The position numbers and the translations under genes were made by a program. From NCBI RefSeq assembly GCF_023094245.1, contig NZ_JALMEW010000004.1, positions 310,001 to 374,000 on the forward strand: a stretch of 64,000 bases of DNA, in the 5' to 3' direction. Source of the DNA: Halomonas getboli. GTDB taxonomy: Bacteria > Pseudomonadota > Gammaproteobacteria > Pseudomonadales > Halomonadaceae. Below, one piece after another: positions 18,581 through 28,178 of the stretch (positions are counted from its first letter, which is position 1; the number at the start of each line of letters is the position of its first letter). The notes under the pieces are model-generated. The model was not told the origin of the DNA, made no database searches, and saw only the letters and a list, made by a program, of their open reading frames with translations.

Positions 18581-19453
18581 ATGTCACCGTCCCTGACGCC
18601 CCCGCTGGCGCCGACTGCCGTGGGCATCGGCTTCAAGCCACAGCATGCACAGGCGCTGCTCGCCGCCTCCCGGGCGGCGGATTTCCTGGAGCTGCACGCC
18701 GAGAACCACATGGCCGCGGGTGGTCCCGCCCGCGAGGAGCTCCTTGAACTGGCCAAGCGCTATCCGCTCTCGGTACACGGCGTGGGGCTGTCGCTGGGCG
18801 GCGCCGAGCGCCCCGACCCGGCGCACCTCGCCCGGCTGGTCGAGCTGGTGAATCGGCTATCGCCGGCGCTGGTCTCGGAGCACCTGGCCTGGAGCCGGCT
18901 CGACGGCCACTGCTACAACGACCTGCTGCCGGTGCCGCTGACCGAGGAGAGCCTGGCGCTGCTCGTCCGCAACATCGACATCGTCCAGCAGGCCCTGGGG
19001 CGCCGGCTGCTGATCGAGAACCCCAGCCTCTACGTGACGATCCCGATCAACACCCTCGACGAGGCCGACTTCCTGACCGAGCTGGTAACCCGCACCGGCT
19101 GCGGGCTGCTGCTGGATCTCAACAACGCCTATATCAGCGCCCACAACCTGGGGCGCGACCTCGACACCTACCTGGCCGCCCTGCCCTGGCACGCCGTGGG
19201 AGAGATGCATCTGGCCGGCCATAGCCTCGACACCGCCGTCGAGCCGCCGCTGCGCATCGACGATCACGGCAGCCCGGTCACCGAGGCCGTCTGGTCGCTG
19301 TATCGCCGCTGGGCATCCGCCGCCCCCGAGGCGCCGACCCTGATCGAGTGGGACACCAAGGTGCCGACCCTCGAGCGCTGGCTGGCGGAGGCCGAGCTGG
19401 CCCGCACCCATCGTGCCCGCGCCTCTCGGGAACCGACAAGGATGCCCGCATGA
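18581..19453 (+). CDS. bufB: DUF692/MNIO multinuclear iron oxidase, bufferin maturase
   Basis: A 290-residue TIM-barrel iron enzyme of the MbnB/TglH superfamily that modifies Cys of the bufferin precursor. Likely iron ligands and active-site residues are His66 (SVHGVGLSLGG), His101 (SEHLAWS), Glu146 (LIENPSLY), Asp169 and Asn171 (LLLDLNNAYI), His178, Glu208/His210/His214 (GEMHLAGHS) and Glu256/Asp258 (IEWDTKVP). The start at 18581 has GAGGAG upstream. Its stop overlaps the bufC start by four bases. Confidence 0.93.
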   Translation: MSPSLTPPLAPTAVGIGFKPQHAQALLAASRAADFLELHAENHMAAGGPAREELLELAKRYPLSVHGVGLSLGGAERPDPAHLARLVELVNRLSPALVSEHLAWSRLDGHCYNDLLPVPLTEESLALLVRNIDIVQQALGRRLLIENPSLYVTIPINTLDEADFLTELVTRTGCGLLLDLNNAYISAHNLGRDLDTYLAALPWHAVGEMHLAGHSLDTAVEPPLRIDDHGSPVTEAVWSLYRRWASAAPEAPTLIEWDTKVPTLERWLAEAELARTHRARASREPTRMPA

Positions 19454-20247
19454 GCGCCCTGGCCGAGTGGCAGCGACGCTTCGCCGCCGCCCTACGCGCC
19501 CTCGATGCCGCGCCCGGCAACGACAGGGCCGCCGAGCTGGGCCGGCCCGCCGGGCTCGACGTCTATCGCAACAACGTCCGCCAAAGCCTGATCGAGGCGC
19601 TGGCCAGCGCCTTTCCCCATACCCGGACGCTGCTCGGCCCGCGCTACTTCGCCGCCGCGGCCGGCGACTTCGCCCGCGATCATCTGCCCGAGGAGCCGAG
19701 GTTGTCTCGCTACGGCGCCGGCTTCGCCGACTTCCTCGACGATCTTCCGCCGCTGGCCGGCCATCGCTACGTGAGCGACGTCTGCCGGCTGGAGCGCGCC
19801 CGGCTGGACGTCGGCCATGCCGTCGAGGCGTCGGCCCTGGACGCCGCCCGACTGGCCGAGCCTCCCGACCCGGCACGCCTGTGCGTGACGCCGCGGCCGG
19901 CCACGCGGCGAGTGCGCTGTCGCTTCGCGGTGGGTGCGCTGTGGCAGCGGCTGGAGCGGGGCGAGGCGCCGGTCGAATCCGTCGTCGCCGGCGAGGAGGA
20001 CTGGCTGGCGGTACGCCGCGGCGAGCGCGTGTTGCTGACGCCCGTCGACGCCGTCACCGCCTCGCTGTATCGCAGGCTTCGGGAGCATCCGGGCGCGCAC
20101 CTGGGCGACGCGCTGGCGGCAGTCGCCGAGCCCCACGGCGAGACGGCGGCCGGCGAGGCACTGGGCACCCTGCTCGGCCTCGGCGCGCTTTGCGAGCGCC
20201 ATGCCGCGCCCAGTGATGACGAGCCGGATGAGGAGACCGCCCCATGA
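19450..20247 (+). CDS. bufC: DUF2063 partner protein of the bufferin maturase
   Basis: A 265-residue protein with an N-terminal DUF2063 domain ([28 protein letters not shown]), the family that includes the MbnC-type partner which holds the precursor for the MNIO enzyme. No signal peptide or membrane segment is seen. It overlaps bufB and bufD by four bases at each end, so translation is coupled and the complex is probably made in fixed ratio. The C-terminal 15 residues are acidic and probably disordered. Confidence 0.9.
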   Translation: MSALAEWQRRFAAALRALDAAPGNDRAAELGRPAGLDVYRNNVRQSLIEALASAFPHTRTLLGPRYFAAAAGDFARDHLPEEPRLSRYGAGFADFLDDLPPLAGHRYVSDVCRLERARLDVGHAVEASALDAARLAEPPDPARLCVTPRPATRRVRCRFAVGALWQRLERGEAPVESVVAGEEDWLAVRRGERVLLTPVDAVTASLYRRLREHPGAHLGDALAAVAEPHGETAAGEALGTLLGLGALCERHAAPSDDEPDEETAP

Positions 20248-20714
20248 ACGTCCTGCTGATGCCGCTGCGCCTCTACTATCGTCGCCTCGAGCCGGCCCTC
20301 GACCGACTGCCCGTCGATCTCGTGGCCCTGCTGGCGCGCATCGTGCTCGGTAGCGTCTTCTTCCGTTCGGCGCTGACCAAGGTCGACGGCTTCTCGATCG
20401 CCCAGAGCACCTTCTTCCTCTTCGAGCACGAGTACGCCCTGCCGCTGATCTCGCCGGTGCTCGCCGCCTGGCTGGCGACGCTGGCCGAGTTCGGGCTGTC
20501 GCTGCTGCTGTGGGCGGGCCTGGCGACGCGCCTGGCCGCCCTGGGCCTGCTGATCATGACGCTGATGATCCAGACCTTCGTCTATCCCGAGGCCTGGGTG
20601 ACCCACGGCCTCTGGGCGACGGGACTGCTGACCCTGCTGCTGCGCGGCCCCGGCGCGCTGTCGCTGGACCGGCTGCTGGGCCGGTTGATGGCCCGTCAGG
20701 CGTCGGCGGCCTGA
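20244..20714 (+). CDS. bufD: DoxX-family membrane protein of the bufferin operon
   Basis: A 156-residue inner-membrane protein with four hydrophobic segments and DoxX features ([18 protein letters not shown] near the N-terminus, [16 protein letters not shown] in the middle). DoxX proteins accompany DUF692/DUF2063/DUF2282 genes and may pass electrons or help membrane handling of the peptide. The last 19 bases overlap the 3' end of the convergent MFS gene. Confidence 0.85.
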   Translation: MNVLLMPLRLYYRRLEPALDRLPVDLVALLARIVLGSVFFRSALTKVDGFSIAQSTFFLFEHEYALPLISPVLAAWLATLAEFGLSLLLWAGLATRLAALGLLIMTLMIQTFVYPEAWVTHGLWATGLLTLLLRGPGALSLDRLLGRLMARQASAA

Positions 20715-21883
20715 CGCAGCACGCCCTGGGCCAGGCACCAGCCGCCGACCAGCAGCGTCAGCATGCCGGCCAGCACCAGCGAGAAGGAGGCCCCCAGATC
20801 CAGGGCCACGCCGAGCGCCGCCGGGGCGATGCCGGTGGAGAAGACCATGGCCGCGCTCAGGGTGGCGCGCACCCGCCCCAGGTGCTCGGCGCCCCACAGG
20901 CGCACCAGCAGGCTGGTGGCGATGGACTCCTGGGCCCCCATGGCGAGACCGCCGCCGACCATCAGCGCCCAGATCGCCAGGTGGCCACCCTGGGTGAGCG
21001 CCAGCACCAGCCCCAGCGCGAAGGGCAACAGATAGAGCCGGGCCAGGCGCACCGCCCCCAGCCGATCCACCCAGTGGCCGCCGAGCAGCGCCCCGGGCAG
21101 CTTGGACAGTCCCATGCCGGTCAGCGCCAGGGAATAGACCGCCAGCGAGCTGCCCATCGAGGCGGTCAGCTGCGCCTGGTAGATGAACAGCCCGGTCATG
21201 GCCACCGGCAGAGTCATCAGCAGCGGCAGCAGGCGCCAGAAGCGAGCGTCGCGAAACGGCCTCGGCCCCTGCGCCGCCGCGGCCCGGTCCGGCCGCGCCC
21301 CCGGCGCCTCGGGCCAGGGCGCCCGCACCAGCGTGAGCGTCCACAGCGCCGCCAGCCCCGCGGCCAGCGTCCACCACAGCTCGCGCCAGCCGAGCCACAC
21401 CAGCAGCCCCGCCACCAGCGGCGGCAGCAGGGTCTCGCCGAGCATCAGCCCCATGCCGGCGAGCCCCAGGGCACGGCCGCGCAGCCCCTCGAACTCGCGC
21501 CCGGCCAGGGTGTTGCCGAGATGGCTCATCATGCCCTGGCCGCATAGCCGCACCAGCCCCAGGCCGAGCAGCCCCAGCGGCCACCAGGGCGAGGCGGTCA
21601 GCAGCAGGATGCCGATGCCCAGCGCCGCCAGGATGGCCAGCGCGAAGCGGCGCGGCGCCACCCAGTCGATGGCGGGCCCCAGGCGCAGCACGGCGAAGCC
21701 GGCGGCCAGGGTGACCAGCGAATAGGCGGTGCCGAACTCGCCGGCGGAGAAGCCCAGCCGTTCGGCGATGGGCGCCTGGAACAGGCCGACGAAGAAGCTC
21801 TGACCCAGGCTCGACGAGAACATCGCCAGCAAGGCGATGCCCAGCAGCCCCCGATGGTCCCTCAGCAGAGTGCGATAGCTCAT
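20696..21883 (-). CDS. Major facilitator superfamily transporter
   Basis: A 395-residue inner-membrane protein with about 12 membrane segments in two halves. The central cytoplasmic loop is near residues 185-210 ([22 protein letters not shown] cut by charged residues). The protein is rich in Leu, Gly and Ala, with no soluble domain. MFS loop-like RRFALAI follows segment 2. AAGGAG lies six bases before the start. The substrate cannot be told from the sequence; the bufferin operon converges on it but has no functional link that I can see. Confidence 0.85.
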   Translation of the reverse strand: MSYRTLLRDHRGLLGIALLAMFSSSLGQSFFVGLFQAPIAERLGFSAGEFGTAYSLVTLAAGFAVLRLGPAIDWVAPRRFALAILAALGIGILLLTASPWWPLGLLGLGLVRLCGQGMMSHLGNTLAGREFEGLRGRALGLAGMGLMLGETLLPPLVAGLLVWLGWRELWWTLAAGLAALWTLTLVRAPWPEAPGARPDRAAAAQGPRPFRDARFWRLLPLLMTLPVAMTGLFIYQAQLTASMGSSLAVYSLALTGMGLSKLPGALLGGHWVDRLGAVRLARLYLLPFALGLVLALTQGGHLAIWALMVGGGLAMGAQESIATSLLVRLWGAEHLGRVRATLSAAMVFSTGIAPAALGVALDLGASFSLVLAGMLTLLVGGWCLAQGVLRQAADA

Positions 21884-21908
21884 GCATGACTCCTTGTCGC
21901 GGTGGCAT

Positions 21909-21933
21909 AAAAAGGCCCCGCCATGGCGGGGCC
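21909..21933 (-). terminator. Rho-independent terminator of the stress-protein gene
   Basis: On the minus strand GGCCCCGCC pairs with its complement (21933-21925 with 21922-21914) and is followed by five T residues (21913-21909). It lies 19 bases after the stop of the tandem Usp gene. Confidence 0.8.
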
Positions 21934-21952
21934 CGAACGAGCGAGACGCGGC

Positions 21953-22807
21953 TCAGCGCAGCAGCAGCACCGGCACGCTGGCGTGGCGCAGCATCTCGGT
22001 GGTGGTGCTGCCCACCAGCAGGTGGCGGATGCGGGAATGGCCGTAGGCGCCCATCACCACCAGGTCGATGTCGTGCTCCTGCTTGTAGGCACGCAGGGTC
22101 TCCTCGACCTCGCCGGCGCGAATCGCGCCCTCGGCCTCGTGGCCGGCCTCGCGCAGGGTGGCAAGCGCCCAGTCGAGCTGGGAGCGGTTGTCGCCGGTCT
22201 CGGCGCCGACGATCACCACGTGGCAGGCGATGCCGGAAAACAGCGGGCTACTGGCCAGCAGCTCGACGCCCTTGCGCGTGGTGTTGCTGCCGTCGAAGGC
22301 GATCATCACCTTCTCGGGGCGCTTGAAGGCCTGAGGCACCATCAGGATCGGCCGATGCAGGCCGCGCACCACCCGTTCGAGGTTGGAGCCCAGGTGCTCG
22401 CTGTCCTGACCAGCTCCCCCGCCACGCTTGCCCACCACCAGCAGACGGATCTCGTCTTCCAGCTCGGCGAGGGTCTCGACCAGGGTGCCGTTGCGCTGGC
22501 GGCCAGCGGGCTCCGCGACGCCGTCCTCGACGGCTCGCTCTTTGGCCGCCTTGAGCATCAGCCGGCCCTGCTCCTGGGCGACCTTGGCGCGCTGCTCGTC
22601 GAGCTGCGAGAGCTCCTCGAGCAGGTGCTCGCGGGAGCCCAGCCCGATGTTGCCGGAGAGATCGGCCTCGGCGGTCTGCGGGTGGTTGTCGACCACGTAC
22701 AGGAAGGTCAGCGGCGCCTCGAGCGCCTGACTGGCCCAGGCGGCGTAGTCGCAGACGCCCTCGGAAAACTGCGAGCCGTCGATGGCGGCCATCACCTGTT
22801 CTGTCAT
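21953..22807 (-). CDS. Tandem universal stress protein
   Basis: A 284-residue cytoplasmic protein made of two UspA domains (about 1-155 and 160-284). The C-terminal domain has the ATP-binding motif GAYGHSRIRHLLVGSTT; the N-terminal one has a looser GKRGGGAGQDSEHLGSN. The start has AGGA about eight bases upstream. In related halophiles, Usp genes often sit next to transporters; here the SulP gene is two genes upstream on the same strand. No specific partner can be claimed. Confidence 0.9.
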   Translation of the reverse strand: MTEQVMAAIDGSQFSEGVCDYAAWASQALEAPLTFLYVVDNHPQTAEADLSGNIGLGSREHLLEELSQLDEQRAKVAQEQGRLMLKAAKERAVEDGVAEPAGRQRNGTLVETLAELEDEIRLLVVGKRGGGAGQDSEHLGSNLERVVRGLHRPILMVPQAFKRPEKVMIAFDGSNTTRKGVELLASSPLFSGIACHVVIVGAETGDNRSQLDWALATLREAGHEAEGAIRAGEVEETLRAYKQEHDIDLVVMGAYGHSRIRHLLVGSTTTEMLRHASVPVLLLR

Positions 22808-22896
22808 CTGTGTGTCCTGAAGCCGGCGTGTGTCGTTGTCGCGTCTCTGAGTTCTACCCCATCCGGCGGGCCCTGCCTAGGGCCCGCCCGTCGGGC

Positions 22897-23244
22897 TCAG
22901 AACCGCGGCGCGTCGAAGTCCTGGGGCTCGTCGGTGTAGACGCAGACGTTGGCGTCGGCCACGTCGCCGTCCTCGGCCTCGACCTGGGCGGAGAAAAAGG
23001 CCTGGATCTCACGGCGGTTGCAGTGCGCCTCGAAGGCCTCGCGGCTGGCCCAGATCTCGTGGAAGACGATCGGGTAGCTCTCGCCCGGGGCGTTGGGGTG
23101 ATCGACGTGGCGCGTCACGGTGTACTGGAGGCAGCCGTCCTCGCGATGGGCGTTGGGCTCCAGCGCCTGCAGCGCGGCGAACACCGCGGCCTCGCGGCCG
23201 GGCTTGGGCTGGAACTGGGCGATGCAGTAGACCTTCTGTGACAT
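22897..23244 (-). CDS. ABM-domain (antibiotic biosynthesis monooxygenase-like) protein
   Basis: A 115-residue single-domain dimeric alpha/beta-barrel protein. The N-terminal strand and helix read VYCIAQFQPKPGREAAVFAAL. The DGCLQYTVTRHVDHP and YPIVFHEIWASREAFEAHC segments are typical of the ABM/YgiN group. The start at 23244 (MSQKVYC) has AAGGA upstream; a further 12-codon extension is not supported. Such proteins may be quinol monooxygenases or may degrade reactive small molecules; the substrate is unknown. It lies between sulP and the Usp gene. Confidence 0.85.
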   Translation of the reverse strand: MSQKVYCIAQFQPKPGREAAVFAALQALEPNAHREDGCLQYTVTRHVDHPNAPGESYPIVFHEIWASREAFEAHCNRREIQAFFSAQVEAEDGDVADANVCVYTDEPQDFDAPRF

Positions 23245-23316
23245 GTCGTCATTCCTTGTCGCGATGTGCGGGGCCGGCACGCTCGCCGGCCCGTGCTGGT
23301 GAATGTCGGGTGCGGC

Positions 23317-24807
23317 TCAGTGGCCGCCCATCAGCTTCTCGACGGCTTCCGGGTCGTCGTGGATGGCGTAGCGGTCGACGATGGTGGCGCTGGCCTCGTT
23401 GAGGCCGACCAGCTCGACCTCGGTGCCCTCGCGGCGGAACTTGATCACCGCCATGTCCAGCGCCTGCACGGCGGTGATATCCCAGAAGTGCGCCCGGGAC
23501 AGGTCGATGGTGACCTTCTCCACGCTCTCCTTGAAGTCGAAGGCGCGGCCGAAACGCTCGGAGGAGGCGAAGAACACCTGGCCCACCACCCGATAGACGC
23601 GGCGGCTGCCGGCATCGGCCTCCTCGACGCCGATGTAGAGGATGTTGCCGACCTTGTTGGCGAAGAACAGCGAGGCCAGCAGCACGCCGACGAACACGCC
23701 CATGGCCAGGTTGTGGGTGCTGACCGTGACCGCCACGGTGGCCAGCATCACGATGTTGGTGGACAGAGGATGCTTCTTCAGGTCGCGGATCGAGGTCCAG
23801 CTGAAGGTGCCGATGGAGACCATGATCATCACCGCCACCAGGGCCGCCATGGGAATCTGCGACACCCAGTCGGACAGGAACACCACCATGATCAGCAGCA
23901 TCACGCCGGCGAACAGGGTGGACAGGCGCCCGCGACCGCCGGATTTGATGTTGATCACCGACTGCCCGATCATCGCGCAGCCTGCCATGCCGCCGAGCAG
24001 GCCGGTGCCGATGTTGGCGATGCCCTGGCCCTTGCACTCGCGGTTCTTGTCGCTCTCGGTGTCGGTCAGCTCATCGACGATGGTGGAGGTCATCATCGAC
24101 TCCAGCAGGCCCACCACGGTGAGCATGATGGCGTAGGGGAAGATGATGGTCAGGGTCTCGAGGTTGAGCGGCACGTCCGGCCACAGGAACACCGGCAGGG
24201 TGTCGGGCAGCTCGCCCATGTCGCCCACGGTGTTGATGTTCAGCCCGGTCGCCATGGCCACGGCGGTCAGCACCAGGATGCACACCAGCGGCGACGGCAG
24301 CGCCTTGCCGATCACCGGCACGTAGGGGAACAGATAGATGATGCCGAGGCCCGCCGCGGTCATGGCATACACATGCCATGTCACCCCTGTTAATTCAGGA
24401 AGTTGTGCCATAAAGATCAGGATCGCCAGGGCGTTGACGAAGCCCGTCACCACCGAGCGCGAGACGAAGCGCATCAGGTCGGCCAGGCGCAGGTAGCCGG
24501 CGACGATCTGCAGCACGCCGGTGAGCAGCGTGGTGGCGAACAGGTACTGGAGTCCGTGCTCCTTGACCAGCGTCACCATCAACAGCGCCATGGCGCCGGT
24601 GGCCGCCGATATCATGCCCGGCCGGCCGCCGGCGAAGGCGATGATCACCGCCATGGAGAAGGAGGCATAGAGGCCGACCTTGGGGTCGACGCCGGCGATG
24701 ATCGAGAAGGCGATGGCCTCGGGGATCAGCGCCAGGGCGACGACGATCCCCGACAGGAGATCGCCCTTGATGTTGGAGAACCATTCTTGCTTGAGGGATC
24801 GAGTCAT
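23317..24807 (-). CDS. SulP-family anion transporter with STAS domain
   Basis: A 496-residue inner-membrane transporter. Residues 1-380 form the SLC26/SulP membrane core ([34 protein letters not shown]). Residues 395-496 form a STAS domain ([24 protein letters not shown]). Related bacterial proteins move bicarbonate, sulfate or C4-dicarboxylates. The segments before and after the start have no strong ribosome-binding site; 24807 (MTRSLKQEW) is chosen by family alignment, and 24882 is possible but less likely. Single gene or first of a sulP-ABM-usp set. Confidence 0.9.
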   Translation of the reverse strand: MTRSLKQEWFSNIKGDLLSGIVVALALIPEAIAFSIIAGVDPKVGLYASFSMAVIIAFAGGRPGMISAATGAMALLMVTLVKEHGLQYLFATTLLTGVLQIVAGYLRLADLMRFVSRSVVTGFVNALAILIFMAQLPELTGVTWHVYAMTAAGLGIIYLFPYVPVIGKALPSPLVCILVLTAVAMATGLNINTVGDMGELPDTLPVFLWPDVPLNLETLTIIFPYAIMLTVVGLLESMMTSTIVDELTDTESDKNRECKGQGIANIGTGLLGGMAGCAMIGQSVINIKSGGRGRLSTLFAGVMLLIMVVFLSDWVSQIPMAALVAVMIMVSIGTFSWTSIRDLKKHPLSTNIVMLATVAVTVSTHNLAMGVFVGVLLASLFFANKVGNILYIGVEEADAGSRRVYRVVGQVFFASSERFGRAFDFKESVEKVTIDLSRAHFWDITAVQALDMAVIKFRREGTEVELVGLNEASATIVDRYAIHDDPEAVEKLMGGH

Positions 24808-24989
24808 GCTGCGGTCCAGTCGAGGGTGGTGGTTGGGCCGTAGAGGCGTCGGGGTCGTGTCGTGCGCAGCCCTTCCCGGCATCGCGAGGAGGCCGACGCC
24901 GTGGCGTCTCGAACGCGCGGTGGCGCCATGGTAAAGAGGCTGACGGTACTAGACGGGCGCGGGGCGCCCAGGACATCGGGACGATGCCC

Positions 24990-25034
24990 GGCCGCGATGA
25001 CATCATGACGACGTCATCGCGGCCCGAATTCGGG
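24990..25034. repeat. Inverted repeats upstream of sulP
   Basis: GGCCGCGATGAC (24990-25001) and its exact complement GTCATCGCGGCC (25013-25024) enclose 11 bases. CCCGAATTCGGG (25023-25034), a 12-bp palindrome, follows directly. There is no T run. They lie about 190 bases before the sulP start and could be an operator or part of a termination region. Apart from this and the repeat at 25207-25380, the gap 24808-25421 holds nothing I can identify. Confidence 0.5.
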
Positions 25035-25206
25035 AGGGAAATACTAGGGCGGCGTGGCCAGCCCGGAACGAGAGGGCATCACGGTATATCGGTTCCCTTG
25101 CGTTGGATCGGCGGCACCCGTCTCGGGCCGCCCGTCGGAAGCGCGCAAGTCTACCAGACACGCCGGATCGCTGCATCCGGCGAGACCCGAAGATCAACGA
25201 GGGGCG

Positions 25207-25380
25207 CCGGGGACAGGTCGTAGAGGAGGTGTTTGCCATGGGTGAGGCGATTCTCGCCGAACGGGTTGGCCAAGGATGGCCTGCACCGGTCCTGCAAGCG
25301 AAGCAGGATGCGAGAGCGCCGCAGGGCAAAAGTAGCGCCCACGGATGGGTTCACAGCGCCCCTCTCAGACCTGTCGACGG
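25207..25380. repeat. Structured intergenic repeat, family 1, copy 2
   Basis: A 174-bp element at the end of the slipin-nfeD operon. Outer arms are CCGGGGACAGGTC near 25207 and GACCTGTCGACGG ending 25380. Next come AGAGG and CCTCT, then TTTGCC and GGCAAA, then the core AGTAGCGCCCACGGA and GGGTTCACAGCGCCC. The arms differ from copy 1 (9601-9695) but pair in the same way; the central loop is about 80 bases longer. Confidence 0.75.
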
Positions 25381-25421
25381 ATCAGCCCCGAGGACACGAT
25401 GGCTGTCCATGCCGCCTGCCA

Positions 25422-26192
25422 TCACTGATTGCCCTTGTCACCGACGGCGCCGGTCATCGACTTGAAGGCGTCCAACAGGTCGATGGGCAGCGGCACCACG
25501 ATGGTCGAGGCGTTCTTGTTGCTCATGTCGCTCATGGTCTGCAGATAGCGCAGCTGCAGCGCCATCGGATTCCCGGACATGACGTTGGCGGCCTCGAGCA
25601 GCTTCTTCGAGGCCTGCAGCTCGCCCTCGGCGTGGATCACCTTGGCGCGCCGCTCGCGCTCCGCCTCGGCCTGGCGGGCGATGGCGCGGATCATGCTGTC
25701 GTCCAGGTCGACGTGCTTGATCTCGACGTTGGCCACCTTGATGCCCCAGCTCTCCGCCGAGGCGTCGATGATCTCCTGGATGTCGTCGTTGAGCCGGTCG
25801 CGCTCGGAGAGCATCTCGTCGAGGTCGTGCTTGCCGAGCACCGAGCGCAGCGTGGTCTGGGCCAGCTGGCTGGTGGCGTTGACGTAGTGCTCGACCTGGA
25901 TGATCGCCCGCTCCGGGTCCACCACCCGGAAGTAGAGCACCGCGTTCACCTTCACCGTGACGTTGTCCTGGGAGATCACGTCCTGCTCCGGCACGTCCAT
26001 GGTGATCACCCTGAGATCGACCACCTGCATCTTCTGGATGCCCGGGATGATGATGAACAGCCCCGGCCCCTTCACCGCCTGGAAGCGTCCCAGGAAGAAC
26101 ACCACGCCGCGCTTGTACTCCGGCAGGATACGGATCGAGGCCGCGATCAGCATCAATACCAGCACCACCGGCACGAGATAGGAAATCAGCAT
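25422..26192 (-). CDS. Slipin (stomatin-like SPFH/band 7 protein)
   Basis: A 256-residue membrane-anchored protein. The N-terminal hydrophobic hairpin (residues 2-20) is followed by an SPFH/PHB domain ([52 protein letters not shown]). A coiled coil ([32 protein letters not shown]) comes next, with a conserved C-terminal tail. It follows the NfeD-type protease gene by 77 bases; slipin and NfeD pairs are a standard operon, and the slipin C-terminus is a known protease substrate in archaeal homologues. Likely acts in membrane domain or stress homeostasis. Confidence 0.93.
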   Translation of the reverse strand: MLISYLVPVVLVLMLIAASIRILPEYKRGVVFFLGRFQAVKGPGLFIIIPGIQKMQVVDLRVITMDVPEQDVISQDNVTVKVNAVLYFRVVDPERAIIQVEHYVNATSQLAQTTLRSVLGKHDLDEMLSERDRLNDDIQEIIDASAESWGIKVANVEIKHVDLDDSMIRAIARQAEAERERRAKVIHAEGELQASKKLLEAANVMSGNPMALQLRYLQTMSDMSNKNASTIVVPLPIDLLDAFKSMTGAVGDKGNQ

Positions 26193-26269
26193 GTCGTGTC
26201 TCCTTTCGGTTTCAGGAACGTATCGGTTCCCAGGGCGTATCGATCTCGGGGTCGAGACATCACGCGATA

Positions 26270-27784
26270 TCAGGCCTCACCGACGGACGCCTCCAGCGGC
26301 TCCACCTCCACGGTGAGACCCTCGATGGCGACCACCCGCACCGTCTGGCCGCGATGCAGCGAGGCCCCGCTGCGGGCATTCCAGCGCTCTCCCCGCAGCC
26401 GTACGTGGCCCTCCCCCTGGAAGTCTTCCAGCGCCACCGCCTCGTTACCGATCAGCTCCTCCTGGCCGGTGCGCGGCGTGCGCCGGCGCAGGCCCAGGAA
26501 GCGGGTCATCACCCACAGCATCAGGCCCGCCGCCACCAGAGCCACGCCGCCGATCAGCGGCAGCGAGATATTCAGGGTATCCGCGTCCATGAGCATCACC
26601 GATCCGATCACGAAGGCCACGATGCCGCCGATGCCCAGGATGCCGAAGCTGGGCATCAGCGCCTCGCCGACGATCAGCGCCAGCCCCACCAGGATCAGCG
26701 CCAGGCCGGCATAGTTGACGGGCAACACCTGGAAGGCGAACAGCGCCAGCAGCAGGCAGATGATCCCGATGGTGCCCGGCACCAGGCTGCCGGGGTTGGC
26801 GAGTTCGAAGATCAGGCCGTAGAAGCCGATGATCATCAGGAAGTAGGCCACGTTGGGGGTGGTGATCACCTCCAGCAGCCGGGTGCGCCAGTCGGGATCG
26901 AAGCGCTCGACGACGAGATCCGCGGTCTGCAGGGTGAGGGTGCCGTTCTCCATCACCACCTCGCGGCCGTCGAGCTGGGCGAACAGGTCGTCGAGGTCCG
27001 TGGCCAGCACGTCGATGACGTTCCGCTCCAGCGCCTCCCGGGCGGTGAGGTTGACCGCCTCGCGTACCGCGTCCTCGGCCCAGTCGGCGTTGCGGCCGTG
27101 GCGATCGGCCAGCGAGCGGATATAGGCCACGGCGTCCTCCAGCACCTTGCGCTCCATGGCGGTCTCGCCGCGGCGCTTGGGCGCCTCCGTTTCGGTCGCC
27201 TGCCCGTCCTCGCTGGGCTCGACGCCGTCGCGCGTCGCCTGGGCCTCGTCGCCCTCGGTCGACGCCGGCGCGGCGGCCGACTTGTCCTTGCCACCGGACG
27301 CCGCCGGATCCTGTGCGCTCGGCTCGTCAGGCTCGCCGATGCCGGGCAGCCCGCCCCCGCCGCCGATCTGCACCGGCGTGGCAGACCCCAGATGGGTGGC
27401 CGGCGCCATGGCCGCCACGTGGCTGGCATAGAGCAGGTAGGTGCCGGCGCTGGCCGCCCGGGCGCCGCCGGGCGAAACGTAGAACACCACGGGAATCTCC
27501 GAGGACAGCATCGCCGAGATCATGTCGCGCATGGAGGCGTCGAGCCCCCCGGGCGTATCCAGCTGCACCACCACCAGACGCGCCTCGCGCTCGGCGGCGA
27601 TATCCAGGCCGCGCAGGAAATAGTCGCCGGTGGCCGGACCGATGGCGCCGTCGAGGGTCATCACCAGCGCCGTGTCGCGCTGCTGCTGCGCCGCGGCATG
27701 CCAGGCGGCGATCCCGCCCAGCAGCAGGCAGGCCAGGCTGAACCAGAACAGCACGCGATGCGGCAGGGACGACCGGGACATCAT
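26270..27784 (-). CDS. NfeD-family membrane serine protease with an acidic insertion
   Basis: A 504-residue ClpP-class membrane protease. The signal/anchor covers residues 8-32. The catalytic Ser is Ser112 ([16 protein letters not shown]) and the catalytic Lys is probably Lys213 ([23 protein letters not shown]). Between them lies an acidic, Ala/Glu/Asp-rich low-complexity insertion at about 141-205. Four or five membrane segments (about 290-410) and a C-terminal NfeD OB-fold (about 430-495) follow. The start at 27784 has GAGG six bases upstream. Extending the frame to 27877 would run into the repeat at 27838-27982, so that is rejected. Operon with the downstream slipin. Confidence 0.92.
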   Translation of the reverse strand: MMSRSSLPHRVLFWFSLACLLLGGIAAWHAAAQQQRDTALVMTLDGAIGPATGDYFLRGLDIAAEREARLVVVQLDTPGGLDASMRDMISAMLSSEIPVVFYVSPGGARAASAGTYLLYASHVAAMAPATHLGSATPVQIGGGGGLPGIGEPDEPSAQDPAASGGKDKSAAAPASTEGDEAQATRDGVEPSEDGQATETEAPKRRGETAMERKVLEDAVAYIRSLADRHGRNADWAEDAVREAVNLTAREALERNVIDVLATDLDDLFAQLDGREVVMENGTLTLQTADLVVERFDPDWRTRLLEVITTPNVAYFLMIIGFYGLIFELANPGSLVPGTIGIICLLLALFAFQVLPVNYAGLALILVGLALIVGEALMPSFGILGIGGIVAFVIGSVMLMDADTLNISLPLIGGVALVAAGLMLWVMTRFLGLRRRTPRTGQEELIGNEAVALEDFQGEGHVRLRGERWNARSGASLHRGQTVRVVAIEGLTVEVEPLEASVGEA

Positions 27785-27837
27785 GGCAACCTCGCCTCGA
27801 TCTCGGAATGGGGACAGGCCATAGCGACGGAACGCAT

Positions 27838-27982
27838 TAGGTTTTGTGCGAAAAGTCGGCGAGCGATGCACAGACAAGGCAAAAATCGGTGAAAAGACGG
27901 AGTTTGCGTGGTGTAAATGAGTACTTTGAGCCGATTTTTAACGCCGTATGGGCGAGCGCAGACAGTTTTCGTACAGAACCTA
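27838..27982 (+). repeat. Structured intergenic repeat, family 2, copy A
   Basis: A 145-bp element between nfeD and ynjB. Outer arms TAGGTTTTGTGCGAAAA and its near complement TTTTCGTACAGAACCTA bound it. Inside, the conserved blocks are GCGAGCGATG, CAGACAAGGC, CGGAGTTTGCG, GTAAATGAG, CGCCGTATGG and GCGAGCGCAG. Between them, AAAAATCGG pairs with CCGATTTTT. Copies B, C and D at 35129, 39746 and 44140 share the blocks but have different paired arms. Confidence 0.8.
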
Positions 27983-28178
27983 GGGCCTGCCGATCAGTGT
28001 AGACGCCGTCACCGCACATAAGGGGCCTGCGTTTACCATCGCCCCGAGAGGGCAACGCCTCGCCGCGCTATGCTGGTGGCGCCGTAAGGAAGACGGCGCG
28101 GCCACGACAGACCTGGGCCGCCTCACGTCGCTCTCGACGTCTCTCTTATCGCCTCTCTATATCGACAAGGAAGCCCCG

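Noticed and set aside
27785..27877. Upstream start for the NfeD protease at 27877
   Set aside because: It lies inside repeat copy A; the start at 27784 has a good ribosome-binding site and signal sequence.
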